Origin: Vairimorpha ceranae
Taxonomy: Eukaryota > Microsporidia > Nosematidae
Length of the DNA: 64,000 bases
Reading direction: 5' to 3'
Assembly (NCBI RefSeq): GCF_000988165.1
Contig: NW_020169312.1
Coordinates: forward strand, 1-64,000
Shown: piece after piece, positions 1 to 10,892 of the stretch
Numbering within the stretch: the stretch's first letter is position 1
Layout: each line of letters begins with the position of its first letter
Translations under genes and position numbers: made by a program
Notes under the pieces: generated by a model
The model's input: the letters and a program-made list of their open reading frames with translations, nothing else
Told to the model about the DNA's origin: nothing
Databases searched by the model: none

Positions 1-2680
1 AAAAGTGGGTTGGGTTTTTTTTCAAAAAATTAAGGCCCCGTTTATGGAAAAAAAAGAAAATGTTTCGATAAATAATAAATTAAATTCTAGTAAGAATATT
101 TTATAAAAATAATATCAATAATTTAAAATAAATGTTTAATTAATTTTTTGGTAGTGTTTTCGCTTTTCATGCACACATATCCAAGTAAATATAAATTATA
201 CAAAAAACGCGTTCTTATTCTTTATGGAACTGGCGCCTAACAGTTTTCAAATTTTCTTCAACGGTGTTGGTATGAAACTCGATGTCTGGGTCTCAAAAGT
301 GTAATAAATGAATGCTACGCGATAGCTTGTAAAATACCTACTTAGGCTAAAATATTTGTTTCAGCAATCAATATAAACAGCGGACTTGCTGGTATTAAAG
401 TATCTGCAGTTCTTTGTTATTACAGTGACAGCTTTGGTCTTGTTTTAATGCCACATTTTTGACAAACTAAATTACACTTTGTTATGGAAATATTTCTATA
501 AAAATTTCAAGCTCCTACCCAATTATTATCCTATTGTTTAAAATTTATTTTTAGAAGCTGAATTTTTAAAATCCCACAATCCTTCTTTTGTGTTATAAAT
601 TATAGCTTTTTAGCCATAATTTGTACTTAACTATAAAAAAAACTAATTGATGTATTTTTTATTTTTTTATAAACATAAAAAGTGACAAATGTAAAAATAG
701 ATTGGCTAAAATACTGTTTATACAAAATATTAAATGTCAAAATAGTAATGTTATCTTGCAAACCCTTCATTTTTATGCTTAAACATAGTAGTAGCAATAT
801 TTTTCAAAAAGAACTAAATTTAAAATTATTACTAAAAGGCAAAAATAATTAAAAATTGATGAAATATTGATTCCATTTTTTAAAATATTATTTTACGTTA
901 AATTTTTTAAAAAACTGAAAAATTACAATATAAAAATTGTTTTTTAAATCAAAAAAAAGCAGTATTTTAAGAAATATTAAAATGCGTTTAAAAATATCAC
1001 TAGAAAAACTTAAGATGTATTAAATATAAAATAATTTTTGACACAAGATTTTTAGGCCTGTAAAATCTTAAGAATTGTGTTTATTTTTAATGTCTCTGGT
1101 ATTTTGAATTTATGATAGCTTATTGAAATAGAATGAGAATTAATTTGTAGATAAACTAAATAAACAAACCAATAAAGTGTAAGTATACCAGCTAAAATTA
1201 TTAACAAGTTAATTTAATAAAGAGAAAATTTGTAAATTATAATAATGTAAAAAACAAATAGTAAATGTAATTATGTGTTAGCTGAAACATCACAAAGACA
1301 AAAACTTCACTATTTAACAACTTGGGTTATAATTTAGCATGTAAAAAGACAAAATTTTGGGAAATTAAAGTTCTTTGGTATGAGGACCACAGAAGAAGTA
1401 TCAGATTTGCATATATACGGTTCAAAAATATGATAAATTTGTTAATGTTAACCCGTATTGCAAAATTTTTAATAAATATTAAAATATAATTTTATAACTC
1501 TTTTGTTTAAAGCTTTTGAAGTACTGTGGTATACAACACTTTAATATTTTAAGTCAAACAATTTATTAGATAATAATTGTTCTTCTTTTTAAATTAATGG
1601 GAGAAATTAAAAATAAAAAAATGTGGTAAATTTTATTACAATTACTTAAAAACGTTTAATACAAACTAGAAGAATGAGATGTGCCAAAAGACAATATTAA
1701 CACAAAACTTAATTCTATTTAATATTTAACTATGTTAGAGTCGAACGATAACATCCCTGATAATATAATACTTCTTTTATATCTAGAGATAACTATCATG
1801 ACCCAATTCATGACAAGAAAGTTTAGTAAAAAATTTTTGTTTATTTTCCGCCCAAGATTTGATATTTTTTACAAAAGAAAATATTTAATTTAAGGGTATG
1901 AATTTTAAAAAGAAACGAGAATATAAAAATTCAATAAAACATTATTATTTAAGACCAAAATTTCTAACAGAGCCACATGGAGCTCTTTCTAAAATATAAG
2001 GGCGTATTCATGGATATTCTAGTAACCAGTCATATATTTTATTATGATGCTTTTGACATTCTGGAATATAAAGCACTGATCAAGCGAACGATTACTGCTC
2101 ACTTAGTGTATTGAAGCAAATCCCGGAGTTCTCTATTTAAAATTATAAATATTTTTTAATATCAAATCTATTAAAGTGTCTACCAATAGCTTTAAAATAT
2201 ATGAAAATATCATTCCTACACAATAAATGTTAGTTTTCAAAAAGTTAGCGACAGTGCTATTAAATCTACTTGAAAGCTTTATGGATAATTTATATTCATT
2301 TAGGAACATAATTAATCTTAATATAAGGAAAAGTTCTGCAGCTAGAAAGAAATATTTTGCTAAATGCCCGACCAATTTTTTTATTTTGTATAATGAACAT
2401 TATACCTTGTAGTTATAGCTTCTTTTGAATGATAAACTGTTCTGTTAAAAAAAAAGTAAATTTGAATTAAGACAGCCCTCTCATTAATCCGAAAAAATAA
2501 AAGAATGCGGATGTATAGGTCTTAACATAAAATCAATCAGTTTTATTTAATCTTTTTTTTACTTTGGTGTTGAGAGGATATAAAATATCTTGTTGTAAGA
2601 TTAAGCATGGCTGATTTGCATTTTAGTTTTATATAATTTTCATAATAAATAAACTCACGTTTTCAATTAAAATTCTTTCA
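1..2680. other. Gene-less AT-rich stretch with retrotransposon debris
   Basis: No credible gene is visible; open frames are short and lack a start-proximal C run. About 770-900 resembles 7660-7800, and 1320-1440 resembles 7940-8070. In the second pair one frame reads KFFGMRTTEEV here and KPFGARTAEDV in the other copy. I read both as fragments of one non-LTR retrotransposon family whose 3' part continues at 2690-3330. The rest is low-complexity A+T. Confidence 0.5.
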
Positions 2681-2689
2681 GATACAACA

Positions 2690-3330
2690 TTTGGAGCTAA
2701 AGAAGTGTATACGTTGTGGAGAGGCAAATAAAACAGTTGATCATCTTGCTTCAAGATGTGAGAAAATGCTAAGGGCGACTACGTACGTCGGCACAATGAA
2801 GTTTTCAAATGCATTTGCTCTATCTTTTGTAATAAATACGATTTAAAATCAAGGAAGAAGTTGAAAAGTCAGTCTGTTTAGGAAATCATTACAAGTAAAT
2901 GGGTAGAGATTCGGATGGACACATTCGTCAAAACGGATATAAAAGTTAAAAATAACAAACCCGACTTGATAGTGATAGATAAGAAAAAAAGAGATACTAA
3001 CCATAGAAGTTGGCATAACTTCATTAAAAACTTGATACAGGTTGAAAGTGAGAAGCAAAGAAAATATGATATTTTTGCAAACGAAATGACACTGTTAAGC
3101 GGATTTAAGACGATTATTATATCATATGTACTAACTTGGGACGGTATTGTTACATAATATCATAAATTACACAGACGAAGATTGGAAATTTCTGACCATA
3201 TCGAGGCTTACATCTAATCTACGCCTTGAAGAAAACGTTGGAAAGCATTTCTCAAAGATATAGGAGGGTTGGGTTCTTTGAAGGAACTGGTGAGGAAAAT
3301 ATAGCTACGGCAATGATTTTGATTATCGAA
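2690..3330 (+). pseudogene. Non-LTR retrotransposon 3' remnant (CCHC finger plus endonuclease-like region)
   Basis: At about 2695-2770 a frame encodes CIRCGEANKTVDHLASRC, a CX2C...HX4C finger of the kind found near the C-terminus of R2/R4-type non-LTR retrotransposons. An open stretch from 2915 to 3157 follows with NNKPDLIVIDKKKRD, which looks like the PD...D core of a restriction-like endonuclease. Next come a KYDIFANEM helix and a YVLTWDGIVT segment. The frame is broken by shifts and stops (TAA at 3155-3157 and 3215-3217). A second copy of the last part lies at 38010-38345. Family placement is inferred from motif order; no reverse transcriptase core is readable here. Confidence 0.55.
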
Positions 3331-3360
3331 CATAAAAAGCCCAATCCTTTGCGGAATAGA

Positions 3361-3847
3361 AATTAAGTTAAAAGTGCCTTATAAATAGTTGATATTTGAT
3401 TCGTTTTTAAAACGATGATTAAGAGTATTTCCATGGTTGTACGAATGACGCAATCAAGAATCAAAACCAATACCTTTATTATATTTTCTCTTTATAAATT
3501 TATTTTTATTAATTTCAATGTTACCATTTTGATTACTTAATTTAAGAGTTTGACTATCATGATTCAAGCTAATGACCAATTCTTTACAATCGAATGATTG
3601 TAACAACTCTGATTAATGCCATTGGTCCTCTCTACAACTATTAGGTTTTCACGCTGATTTTTAAAGTATTTAAGAAAGTTTTACTAAATAAATATATCCG
3701 TTTTTTTAACTAGCTTTTACAACAAATCCTTTTACATTTCATTCATCAACAATCGCGCGCTACCGCCTAGGTACGGCATTGACAATAATAAAAAAAGAAT
3801 TTATTGTTTAAATATTCCATCAATAAGTCCTGAAATTTCTACAGTAT
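3361..3847. other. Intergenic, no feature seen
   Basis: AT-rich sequence between the retrotransposon remnant and the left end of the Tc1-type element. No open frame, RNA or repeat recognised. Confidence 0.4.
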
Positions 3848-4028
3848 ATTTCATAATCCAACGACACTATTATTTTAATAAAAACTTAACGTAAATTACA
3901 CCAATTTACCAGTTTATTGACATTGATCAATTCAATTTTCATTTAATTTGGATTTTAACTACTTGTTTGTCTAATATTAGAGCTAATATAATGTTTTTAA
4001 AAAATTAAGAATTTTTGTAAAAAAAAGC

Positions 4029-4050
4029 GTTGCATAATCTTACGACAGTT
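4029..4050 (+). repeat. Inner direct repeat of the Tc1-type element, left arm
   Basis: GTTGCATAATCTTACGACAG lies here. Its inverted partner at 5329-5350 differs by one base over 22 positions. The outer pair near 3852 and 5530 is a more diverged version. Such repeats are transposase-binding sites in IR/DR elements. Confidence 0.75.
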
Positions 4051-4254
4051 CTATTTTTGATAAACTTTTAGCCGGAAAAATCTTATTAAAAGAATTATTT
4101 TGTTTTCCTTAATGAGTCTAAACCATCCCTCGTGATTCTGAAAAGCCCTTTTTTTACCAAACAAGCATAAAAAGTTAGTTTTAAGAATAACAAAGAAATA
4201 AGAAAATCACGTTCTGTTAATTCAAAATACATAAAAGAACCTATAAATTATAGT

Positions 4255-5250
4255 AAGAAGGTGTCATCTGGTTGTCCCAAAAAGGACCCTCTTAGAACAC
4301 GATTAAGATTAATTAAGATTGCTAGTGGTTAAAAGATAATGGCGAATAAGTTAAAGCATATTTTAGATTTAAATGTACATAAATCAACCTTAACAAAAAT
4401 TTTAGAGCAAAATGGCGAACTAAAAAAAAAATACACCGAAAACCTGCTTTAAATTTTGAACATGTGGTAAAATACAACAATTTAAAATTTTTATCTTTAT
4501 GAATTTTCTAGAATTTTATTTTCTATAAATAAAAATTTTAGAAAGAAGGATACACAAAAATTTAACATGAAAGAATACCTACATAATGATAAGAAAAACA
4601 TGGTAACCAATAAAGGGCCAGTGATAAAAAGTTACTTAGAAATATATTTTAAGACGGAACAGTTACCTCGATCTTCCTCTAGAACATAAAAAAAGCAGAA
4701 TATTTTTAGGTAAATATCGAAATTTTGGAACCAGATAGAAAGAAATAATATTTTCAGGTAAAAAAAATTAATCTTAATAGTTCGGATGGTTATAACTATT
4801 ACCGGGCAGGTATTAAAACAAAAGAAGTTGTGTAGTCTCGCAGAGCCATGGGAGGACCTTCAGTCATGGTTTGGGGTTGTTTTAAATATTTTAAAAAATC
4901 AATATTGGCTTTTATTTCAAGAAGTATTGATAGTTTAAAATATCAAGATATATCGAATAACAGGTTACTTCCATTTATGAATGAACAAATTTTACCAAAA
5001 ATAATTTTTCAGAAGGATAAGCAAGCCCAAATGTTTCAGCATCTACAAAAAATTGATTAGCTTGCAAAAATATCGAGACAATGTTTTGGTAAGCATATTC
5101 TCCTGATCTTAATTCTATAAAAAAATTTTAGCTAGAGCTTTCTAGACGGAAATATTCTGAAGAAAAATCCTACGACAAAGTAAATAAATTAAACCCCCAA
5201 TTTCTGAAGATTGACATAATATTAGCACAAATTTCTGTAAAAAGCTTATT
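4255..5250 (+). pseudogene. Tc1-type transposase, multiply broken
   Basis: Pieces of a Tc1 transposase appear in order but in different frames. A helix-turn-helix part (ANKLKHILDLNVHKSTLTKI, about 4338-4400) comes first. It is followed by FGSDGYNYYR (about 4780), GGPSVMVWGCF (about 4850) and YSPDLNS (about 5095), the last matching the conserved SPDLNPIE region near the catalytic end. Stops and frameshifts separate every block, so the gene is dead. It belongs to the element bounded by the IR/DR ends at 3848 and 5530. Confidence 0.8.
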
Positions 5251-5328
5251 AATTCAATGAAAAACAAAATTTAATTAGTGATTGAAAACAATGGTGGCTC
5301 AATTGATTATTAAATATCATTAAAATTA

Positions 5329-5350
5329 AACTGTCGTAAGATTATGTAAC
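5329..5350 (-). repeat. Inner direct repeat of the Tc1-type element, right arm
   Basis: Inverted copy of the repeat at 4029-4050. Its spacing to the outer repeat near 5515-5530 is about 180 bp, the same as on the left side. Confidence 0.75.
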
Positions 5351-5530
5351 TTTTTTTTAAAAAAATTCTAATTTTATAAAAACAATAATTTTATCTAGTA
5401 ATGAAATAAATTAGCAGTTAACTTTTGGAAGAAATAAAGAATTAAATGGATCAATATCAATAAATTGGTAAATTAGCACAATTTACGTTAAGGTTTTGAT
5501 TAAAATAGTGGCATCGTAAGATTATACAAC

Positions 5531-5996
5531 GGACTTACATACTATCTATAAACAAAAAGAGGAGAAAAAGGCCTATTCTAATTAATTATATAATAATGCC
5601 ATTTTACAGTTTCTAATAAAAAGTATTCTTATCAACACTATATTATCTTTACAATATTCATTTAATGCCTCTAAACGTATTCTCTTGTATCTATTGTATT
5701 TTTTCTAAACATTTAAAGAATTCTTCGATCAAAATTCATTTATGTTATAGGTGACTAATTTTTATGTTAGAATTCTTTTATTTGTAGTATTTTAAAATAA
5801 AAGTAAAAAAAAATTTCGGTATTTATCACAAATTGGGCGGTACAAGATCATTAGCAAAAAATTACTTCAAAAATTAAAGTACAGTAATTGTTTTATAATT
5901 TGTAGTTTAAAAACTTCATTCAATTGTACTCTTTGCAAAAAAAGCTTTCTTTAACAAAGTGATCTAAAAGAAGAATTGTATGATTATTAAAAAATT
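5531..5996. other. Intergenic, no feature seen
   Basis: AT-rich stretch between the Tc1-type element and the 3' end of the minus-strand secreted-protein gene. Nothing recognisable. Confidence 0.4.
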
Positions 5997-7301
5997 TTAT
6001 TTTTTAAATTTTATGTAAAATTCATTGAGAAGATCCAAAGAATTAGTATAAGAATCTAAATTTATAGTTATGCTTAAAATATGGTCAGCTAGATATTCAA
6101 GATTTCTCTTTAAGTCGGCCCCTATAACATGATTAAAATAGAAGTCTTGACAGAGTAATCGTTTGACTAAAGTAATCATTTTTGCAAAATTATTATCTGA
6201 AAACAATGTTGTAAATTTGTATTTTTGGTATTTAAACCTATCATCAAAATAATAATAGGCAATGAAATTTTTTTTTTCAAAAAAATTAGAATCAATGATA
6301 AAGGCAAAAACTTGGCTAGTAAATTTTAAAATTTTTTCTATTAAATTATAATTTAGCAATGATATTCGTTGATATTCAAGTTGTTCATAAATATTGTTAA
6401 TACAATCGTCAATTTTTTTTTTCCTTTTATACAATTTACCGTTATAAGATATTTTAAGTTTTTTTAAGCGCAATTTATCATCATCTGAAATATTTCTTGC
6501 ATCTAAGCTGTAAATATTACTAAATTCGGGCAAGTTTCTTGATTGTATTAAATTATAAAAGTTTTCTTTAAGTTTATTAAATAAGTTTGAAAGTTCTTGT
6601 TCAGCGAAAAAAGTTATGTTACGTGGGGGTGTTAAATATGATTTTGTAGAACCAGGCCGAGACATCATAGCTAGATCTTCAAGTACCTCTCTTGAATTTG
6701 TATTGACATAAGTACTCTGTAATTTATTGACATTAGTATTTATAGTGTTTTTTAAAGATCCAATGTAATTAAAATCTACTTTTTTATCCATATCATCTGT
6801 CCTGATGGAATTGTAAAGATTGGCACCACCTAATGATCGTGCATTTGAAAGTGAAGAAGCAAGATTATTTTTAGACTTACAGCTCAAATCTAAAGGTTCT
6901 GTAGAACCAGAACTTATTGTATCAATAGTGTTAGCATCCATTAAGCCGTTATAATTATTAGTTAGTGACTTTACAGTACTATCATGCATATCAACGTGTT
7001 TTATAGTTTTGCATTGTTCTAAATTTCCAGTAGTAACATCAGCACTTTGTAACTCTTTTACTGCTAACTTTTCACTTTCTAGGTTTAACTTACCTTTATC
7101 TATATCAACATTTACGTCAATTTTATTTTCAATTCTGAGTTTTTTATTGGTTCTCTTTTGAATCTTTAAATCATTATCTATACGTTTCTTATCCTTCAAT
7201 AAAGACATCATTGAATGATTAAGATTATAAATTCGTTCATGTGTATTAAAATGAGATGATATTACTTTTTTAAAAACCAATAAAAAACAAATAAAATTCA
7301 T
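5997..7301 (-). CDS. Predicted secreted protein, 434 aa, unknown family
   Basis: I do not recognise this protein. It starts with a hydrophobic stretch (MNFICFLLVFKKVISS) that could be a signal peptide, so export is plausible. Residues about 25-210 are polar, rich in N, S, K and D, and probably disordered; residues about 220-434 look alpha-helical with aromatic and aliphatic repeats. The start is supported by CCCC six bases upstream on the coding strand (GGGG at 7308-7311), the signal used by most intact genes in this window. The gene lies in transposon-rich DNA, and a similarly built gene follows at 9202-10818 on the same strand. Their C-terminal halves share a loose pattern of hydrophobic helices and may be distant paralogues. 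A role in host interaction is only a guess. Confidence 0.75.
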   Translation of the reverse strand: MNFICFLLVFKKVISSHFNTHERIYNLNHSMMSLLKDKKRIDNDLKIQKRTNKKLRIENKIDVNVDIDKGKLNLESEKLAVKELQSADVTTGNLEQCKTIKHVDMHDSTVKSLTNNYNGLMDANTIDTISSGSTEPLDLSCKSKNNLASSLSNARSLGGANLYNSIRTDDMDKKVDFNYIGSLKNTINTNVNKLQSTYVNTNSREVLEDLAMMSRPGSTKSYLTPPRNITFFAEQELSNLFNKLKENFYNLIQSRNLPEFSNIYSLDARNISDDDKLRLKKLKISYNGKLYKRKKKIDDCINNIYEQLEYQRISLLNYNLIEKILKFTSQVFAFIIDSNFFEKKNFIAYYYFDDRFKYQKYKFTTLFSDNNFAKMITLVKRLLCQDFYFNHVIGADLKRNLEYLADHILSITINLDSYTNSLDLLNEFYIKFKK

Positions 7302-7655
7302 TTTATAGGGGTATATTGAAAAAAATTTAATAAAACTTGTGGAAAATTAATACAGTTTTATATATTATATATTTTAAGCCAACTTTAAAAATTAGAAATT
7401 TTTGATTTTTTATTTATTTAATTTAATTTTCTAATATATTAAAAAAATCAATTATATAAATTAAAATTGATGTTTTAATACAAGTGTCGCATATCCTACT
7501 TATATTTAAGTTCTTGTAAATATTAAAAAAGTTCATCATCATTTGCTGATAAATGTATGAATAATTAATTTTTAAAAACTAAACAGGAGGTGTGTGCAAG
7601 TCGTTTTATTTTTTCATATTTTATATTAAAATATTAATTTTATGGCAATTTATTT
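7302..7655. other. Promoter region of the secreted-protein gene, otherwise empty
   Basis: Apart from the C-run next to the start at 7301, this is A+T-rich sequence with no recognised feature. Confidence 0.4.
7308..7311 (-). promoter_or_regulatory. C-run start-proximal motif
   Basis: CCCC on the coding strand ends six bases before the ATG at 7301. It matches the signal in front of most housekeeping genes here and supports this unknown reading frame as a transcribed gene. Confidence 0.7.
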
Positions 7656-7659
7656 ATTT

Positions 7660-8070
7660 TTTGCTCAAACATAGTATTAGCAAAGTCATTCACACAAAAA
7701 TAAATCAATATCGTTTTATTTACAAGCAAAAAATAATTTTAATTTGGCGAAATACGCAACTTCCATTTTTTTATATATTATAAAGCTTTAAAATTTTAAT
7801 AAAATCGAAAAATTACGATTTTAATATTTTATTAATTATCAACAACCGTATTATTTAAAATGTAATATTAAAATGTAGAAGTAAAGTTAACATAGTAAAA
7901 CTTAAGTAGTTATTAAAAACACAAATAATCTTGGCAGCAGATAAAAACTTGTGTCACAATTTAGCAAGCAAAAAAGACATGGCATTAGGACAATAAAGCC
8001 CTTTGGTGCTAGAACCGCAGAAGATGTCCGCAAGCTGTATATAAACATTTTTAAAAAATAGTATGTTAAA
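7660..8070 (+). pseudogene. Non-LTR retrotransposon fragment, second copy
   Basis: The stretch parallels about 770-1440 in two blocks. The first (about 7660-7800) shares a GCTCAAACATAGTATTAGC-like start. The second (about 7940-8070) encodes KPFGARTAEDVRKLYI in one frame, matching KFFGMRTTEEV of the first copy. No long open frame survives. Assignment to the same family as the endonuclease remnant at 2690-3330 rests on copy 1 carrying both parts in order. Confidence 0.45.
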
Positions 8071-8397
8071 TGTAATCTTCAATAATTCCGACAATTTTCT
8101 CAACCTGTATGTGAAGGCATCAAATCATTACAAATGCCTTTAGGTAATACAATGTAATCCATTATTATAGTCTTTATTGTATATGTTAACGATAAAGCTT
8201 TGCTTTTCTTATAAAGCTACATTTAGCTACTTTACTATTTTTAAAAAAAATTAAATCGTGTGAGGAAAATCTTTTCAAGTATTAGTACAATATTGACTTT
8301 GTAAATATTATTAACGATCATCTTATTTACCCTTAATATATTGAATTGATGGCAACAATTAAACTGTATTTTTTAAATAATAATATTGTTTTACTTA

Positions 8398-8650
8398 TGG
8401 CAGATGAGGACAAAAAGAAAGTAAATAATTAAATAGAATAAAAGTTTATTGTTAAAAAAATAAAAACAGCAACAGAAGAAAAACCACCAGTGCACTCAAT
8501 ACACCACTACATAAACAAAAACATCAGTATTGCGCTTACACGCCAACATACCTTTACGGACTTGTATATAGTCGAAAAAAATGTTCCTTTAGGATACAGA
8601 ATCCTTGATGATCAAAAGAAAGTACCTAAATTTTTATCTTTACACATTTA
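8398..8650 (+). pseudogene. Possible decayed protein-coding gene, unknown
   Basis: An ATG at 8398 opens MADEDKKKVNN and then hits a stop. In another frame, about 65 codons are open from about 8442 to 8650 without an ATG; they include ATEEKPPVHSIHHYINKN and EKNVPLGYRILDDQKK. Their composition looks like normal protein rather than A+T noise. I read this as the 5' part of a broken gene. The family is not recognised, and a chance open frame is possible. Confidence 0.3.
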
Positions 8651-9201
8651 GTTTTTACATAATTCAAAAAATATTTTTTAAGGTGCAATATTTTTCTTGC
8701 CTAACACTTAAAGACTGTCAGTACTTAATTTCTTGTTATAAAATTTTAAAAAATTTAAATACAATATCTAAAAAAATTACACTGTTAAAATGTATAATAA
8801 TGTAATTAAATTCACTGCAAATAGTTTTTAAAAACAATTTATCAATTCTTACCAATAAAATTTAATATACCTATATAAATATTTAAATTCTGAAGCTTTT
8901 AACCGTTTAAGTAAATATGAGAGTTTAAGTCTATTAAAAGTAGTTTCACTTGTATGATACTAATACCACACAAAGCATATCATTTTCAGTCAAACCATTA
9001 TTTTAAACTGAAACACGTTTAATAAATTTCATTAAATGTTTTTGACAAAATAACAAGATGCTGAAATAAATAAAAAAAGTACAACTATTATGAACACCAA
9101 GAACAACATGAGAGATCACACGATGAGCAACACCATAATAATGATAAATCATTTGATTTTAAAAAATCAACTTTATTTTTAAAAACTGGCATTATCGAAA
9201 A
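8651..9201. other. Intergenic, no feature seen
   Basis: AT-rich sequence downstream of the second secreted-protein gene. Short open stretches may continue the decayed gene to the left, but nothing is identifiable. Confidence 0.35.
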
Positions 9202-10818
9202 TTAAAGTTTTTGCAGGCTTCCAACATTAAAACTAAAATTTGGTAATAATAGATCTAATATCATATCAAGATAGAAGTTAAAATATGCCGGCGCCAATTT
9301 AATAAGTCTTGTGCTTTTTTTAGTTTGTTCTAGCCACAATTTTAAATTTTGTTGTTGTTCAAAATCAATTATCTCATAACGCAATAAATTTTCAATTTGA
9401 TTAACAATAAGAATAAAATTTATTCTATTTACTGCGTTTAATAATATTATCCTTTTTAATATTACTTCATTTATATGATTTTGTATGGTTAAACTAAGGT
9501 TTGAAAAAATTATAGGATCAATTTTTTGATAACAAACATAGTCAAATATCATTTTTATAAAATGAAGCGAAGAATCTATTATATTAAAAGATTCCTGTGA
9601 TATATCAAAGGAATAAATGCATTCTCTTAGATTTGAAATACTTATACTAGTTGTTTCCTTTAAAAAATCAAGTCTCAGGTTATACCCATTAATATAATTT
9701 TCATAAGCTTTTCTAGAAAAATTTTCATTATAATCATTAATGTATTGGATTGAATATCTTACAATAATCATATATTGGTTGTAAACAAATTCGTTGAACA
9801 TCCATTTTAAATCAAAAATATTTGGAAAAAGACTAGGTTGAACTTTTCCTTTATATCTTATTGCACAAAATTTTAAAGAAAACATTGAAAATTGTTCATT
9901 TAAAGGTTTTTCAAAATTTGATTCAAAAATAGAAGTTTCAGAAGTAAAAACATTTTTTTGTACGTCTTGTTGATACTTCAAACTGCTCTCAAATTTATGT
10001 AAATCTTCAATCAATTTTGCTTTTTTTTCGTTTCTTTTTTTTTTATGCTCATTTAAAAATATTCTTTTATTAAATTGTTTAGCGATATCTGAATTATTAA
10101 TATTTGAAAAGGCTTTCTCTGCTTGACTTTCGTTTGAGTTAAAACCTGTAATATTATTCTCTTCTTTTTCGCAGTAATTTAAATTAATGTATGGCTTTGC
10201 GTCTGTAGATTGTAAAACCAAATTTTTGTCACGCGCAACACTTTCTTTTGCTAATAGTGCTTGATTTTTGGTTTGTAAAAATAAATTTTTCTCTTTAACA
10301 CTTGAAATTGGTTTATTATTATCATTTTTTTTATAATTAAAGTCTGTCGATGTTTCGGTATTATTAGGAAAAGGGTCAAAAGAATTTGTATTTGTTACTT
10401 GCTCATCATGTAAAGTTCTTTTTGCTCTTAAAACTTTCCTTTTTGAAGTAGTTCGATCAAAAATAGGAAAAACAAAATTATTGATTTGACAAACGTTACT
10501 ACTCGATGATTCGTTAGTGTTTTCATTGTTCTCAAATATTTTTGATTGGTTGTTAACTATGTAATTCTGTTCTATATTAAAGGCACTATTAAAATTAATA
10601 TTAAAAGCTTTACCAAGGATCAAAATAGAATGTATTTGTATGGATAAATTCAGCAAAGCATTGTCCTGTTGTTTTGCATATTGAGAATGATCATGATTAA
10701 CATCTTTTTTCATAATTTCCGATTCACCTAAATCATCAGAACAACGTCTTAATCTGTTATGTGGCGTCAATTCATTTGAAAACTTAGTAGAAATTACTAA
10801 ACTGACATAAAAAATCAT
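9202..10818 (-). CDS. Predicted secreted protein, 538 aa, unknown family
   Basis: I do not recognise this protein. The N-terminus MIFYVSLVISTKFSNE is a short hydrophobic leader compatible with a signal peptide, followed by HNRLRRC. Residues about 90-310 are polar and low-complexity (N, K, S, E), with a very basic patch (HKKKRNEKKAKL). Residues about 320-538 form a helical, aromatic-rich half ending in LQKL. CCCC on the coding strand lies four bases upstream of the ATG (GGGG at 10823-10826), which fixes the start. A four-copy ~82 bp tandem repeat covers the DNA about 75-400 bases upstream. The order leader, polar linker, helical C-terminal half is shared with the gene at 5997-7301, so the two may be paralogues. 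Confidence 0.75.
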   Translation of the reverse strand: MIFYVSLVISTKFSNELTPHNRLRRCSDDLGESEIMKKDVNHDHSQYAKQQDNALLNLSIQIHSILILGKAFNINFNSAFNIEQNYIVNNQSKIFENNENTNESSSSNVCQINNFVFPIFDRTTSKRKVLRAKRTLHDEQVTNTNSFDPFPNNTETSTDFNYKKNDNNKPISSVKEKNLFLQTKNQALLAKESVARDKNLVLQSTDAKPYINLNYCEKEENNITGFNSNESQAEKAFSNINNSDIAKQFNKRIFLNEHKKKRNEKKAKLIEDLHKFESSLKYQQDVQKNVFTSETSIFESNFEKPLNEQFSMFSLKFCAIRYKGKVQPSLFPNIFDLKWMFNEFVYNQYMIIVRYSIQYINDYNENFSRKAYENYINGYNLRLDFLKETTSISISNLRECIYSFDISQESFNIIDSSLHFIKMIFDYVCYQKIDPIIFSNLSLTIQNHINEVILKRIILLNAVNRINFILIVNQIENLLRYEIIDFEQQQNLKLWLEQTKKSTRLIKLAPAYFNFYLDMILDLLLPNFSFNVGSLQKL

Positions 10819-10822
10819 GGTA

Positions 10823-10826
10823 GGGG
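10823..10826 (-). promoter_or_regulatory. C-run start-proximal motif
   Basis: CCCC on the coding strand, four bases before the ATG at 10818, supporting that start. Confidence 0.7.
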
Positions 10827-10892
10827 CAAAATATTTTTTATTTATATTAAAATAATTAATTTTATTTTCTTATAATTTTAATTAAATGCAGA

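Larger units (their letters stand above)
3848..5530 (+). mobile_element. Tc1/mariner-type element with IR/DR ends (decayed)
   Basis: The ends form an inverted repeat of about 200 bp (about 3848-4050 against 5329-5530). Each arm holds two similar direct repeats about 180 bp apart. The left pair starts near 3852 and 4029; the right pair ends near 5350 and 5530. The shared core is TAATCTTACGAC. This IR/DR layout is known from Sleeping Beauty-type members of the Tc1 family. Between the arms lies a broken plus-strand Tc1 transposase. The outer copies have diverged more than the inner ones, so the exact termini and TA target duplication are uncertain. Confidence 0.75.

Noticed and set aside
2133..2412. 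Overlapping open frames on both strands
   Set aside because: Hydrophobic, A+T-driven, no start signal, and they mirror each other; they lie within retrotransposon debris.
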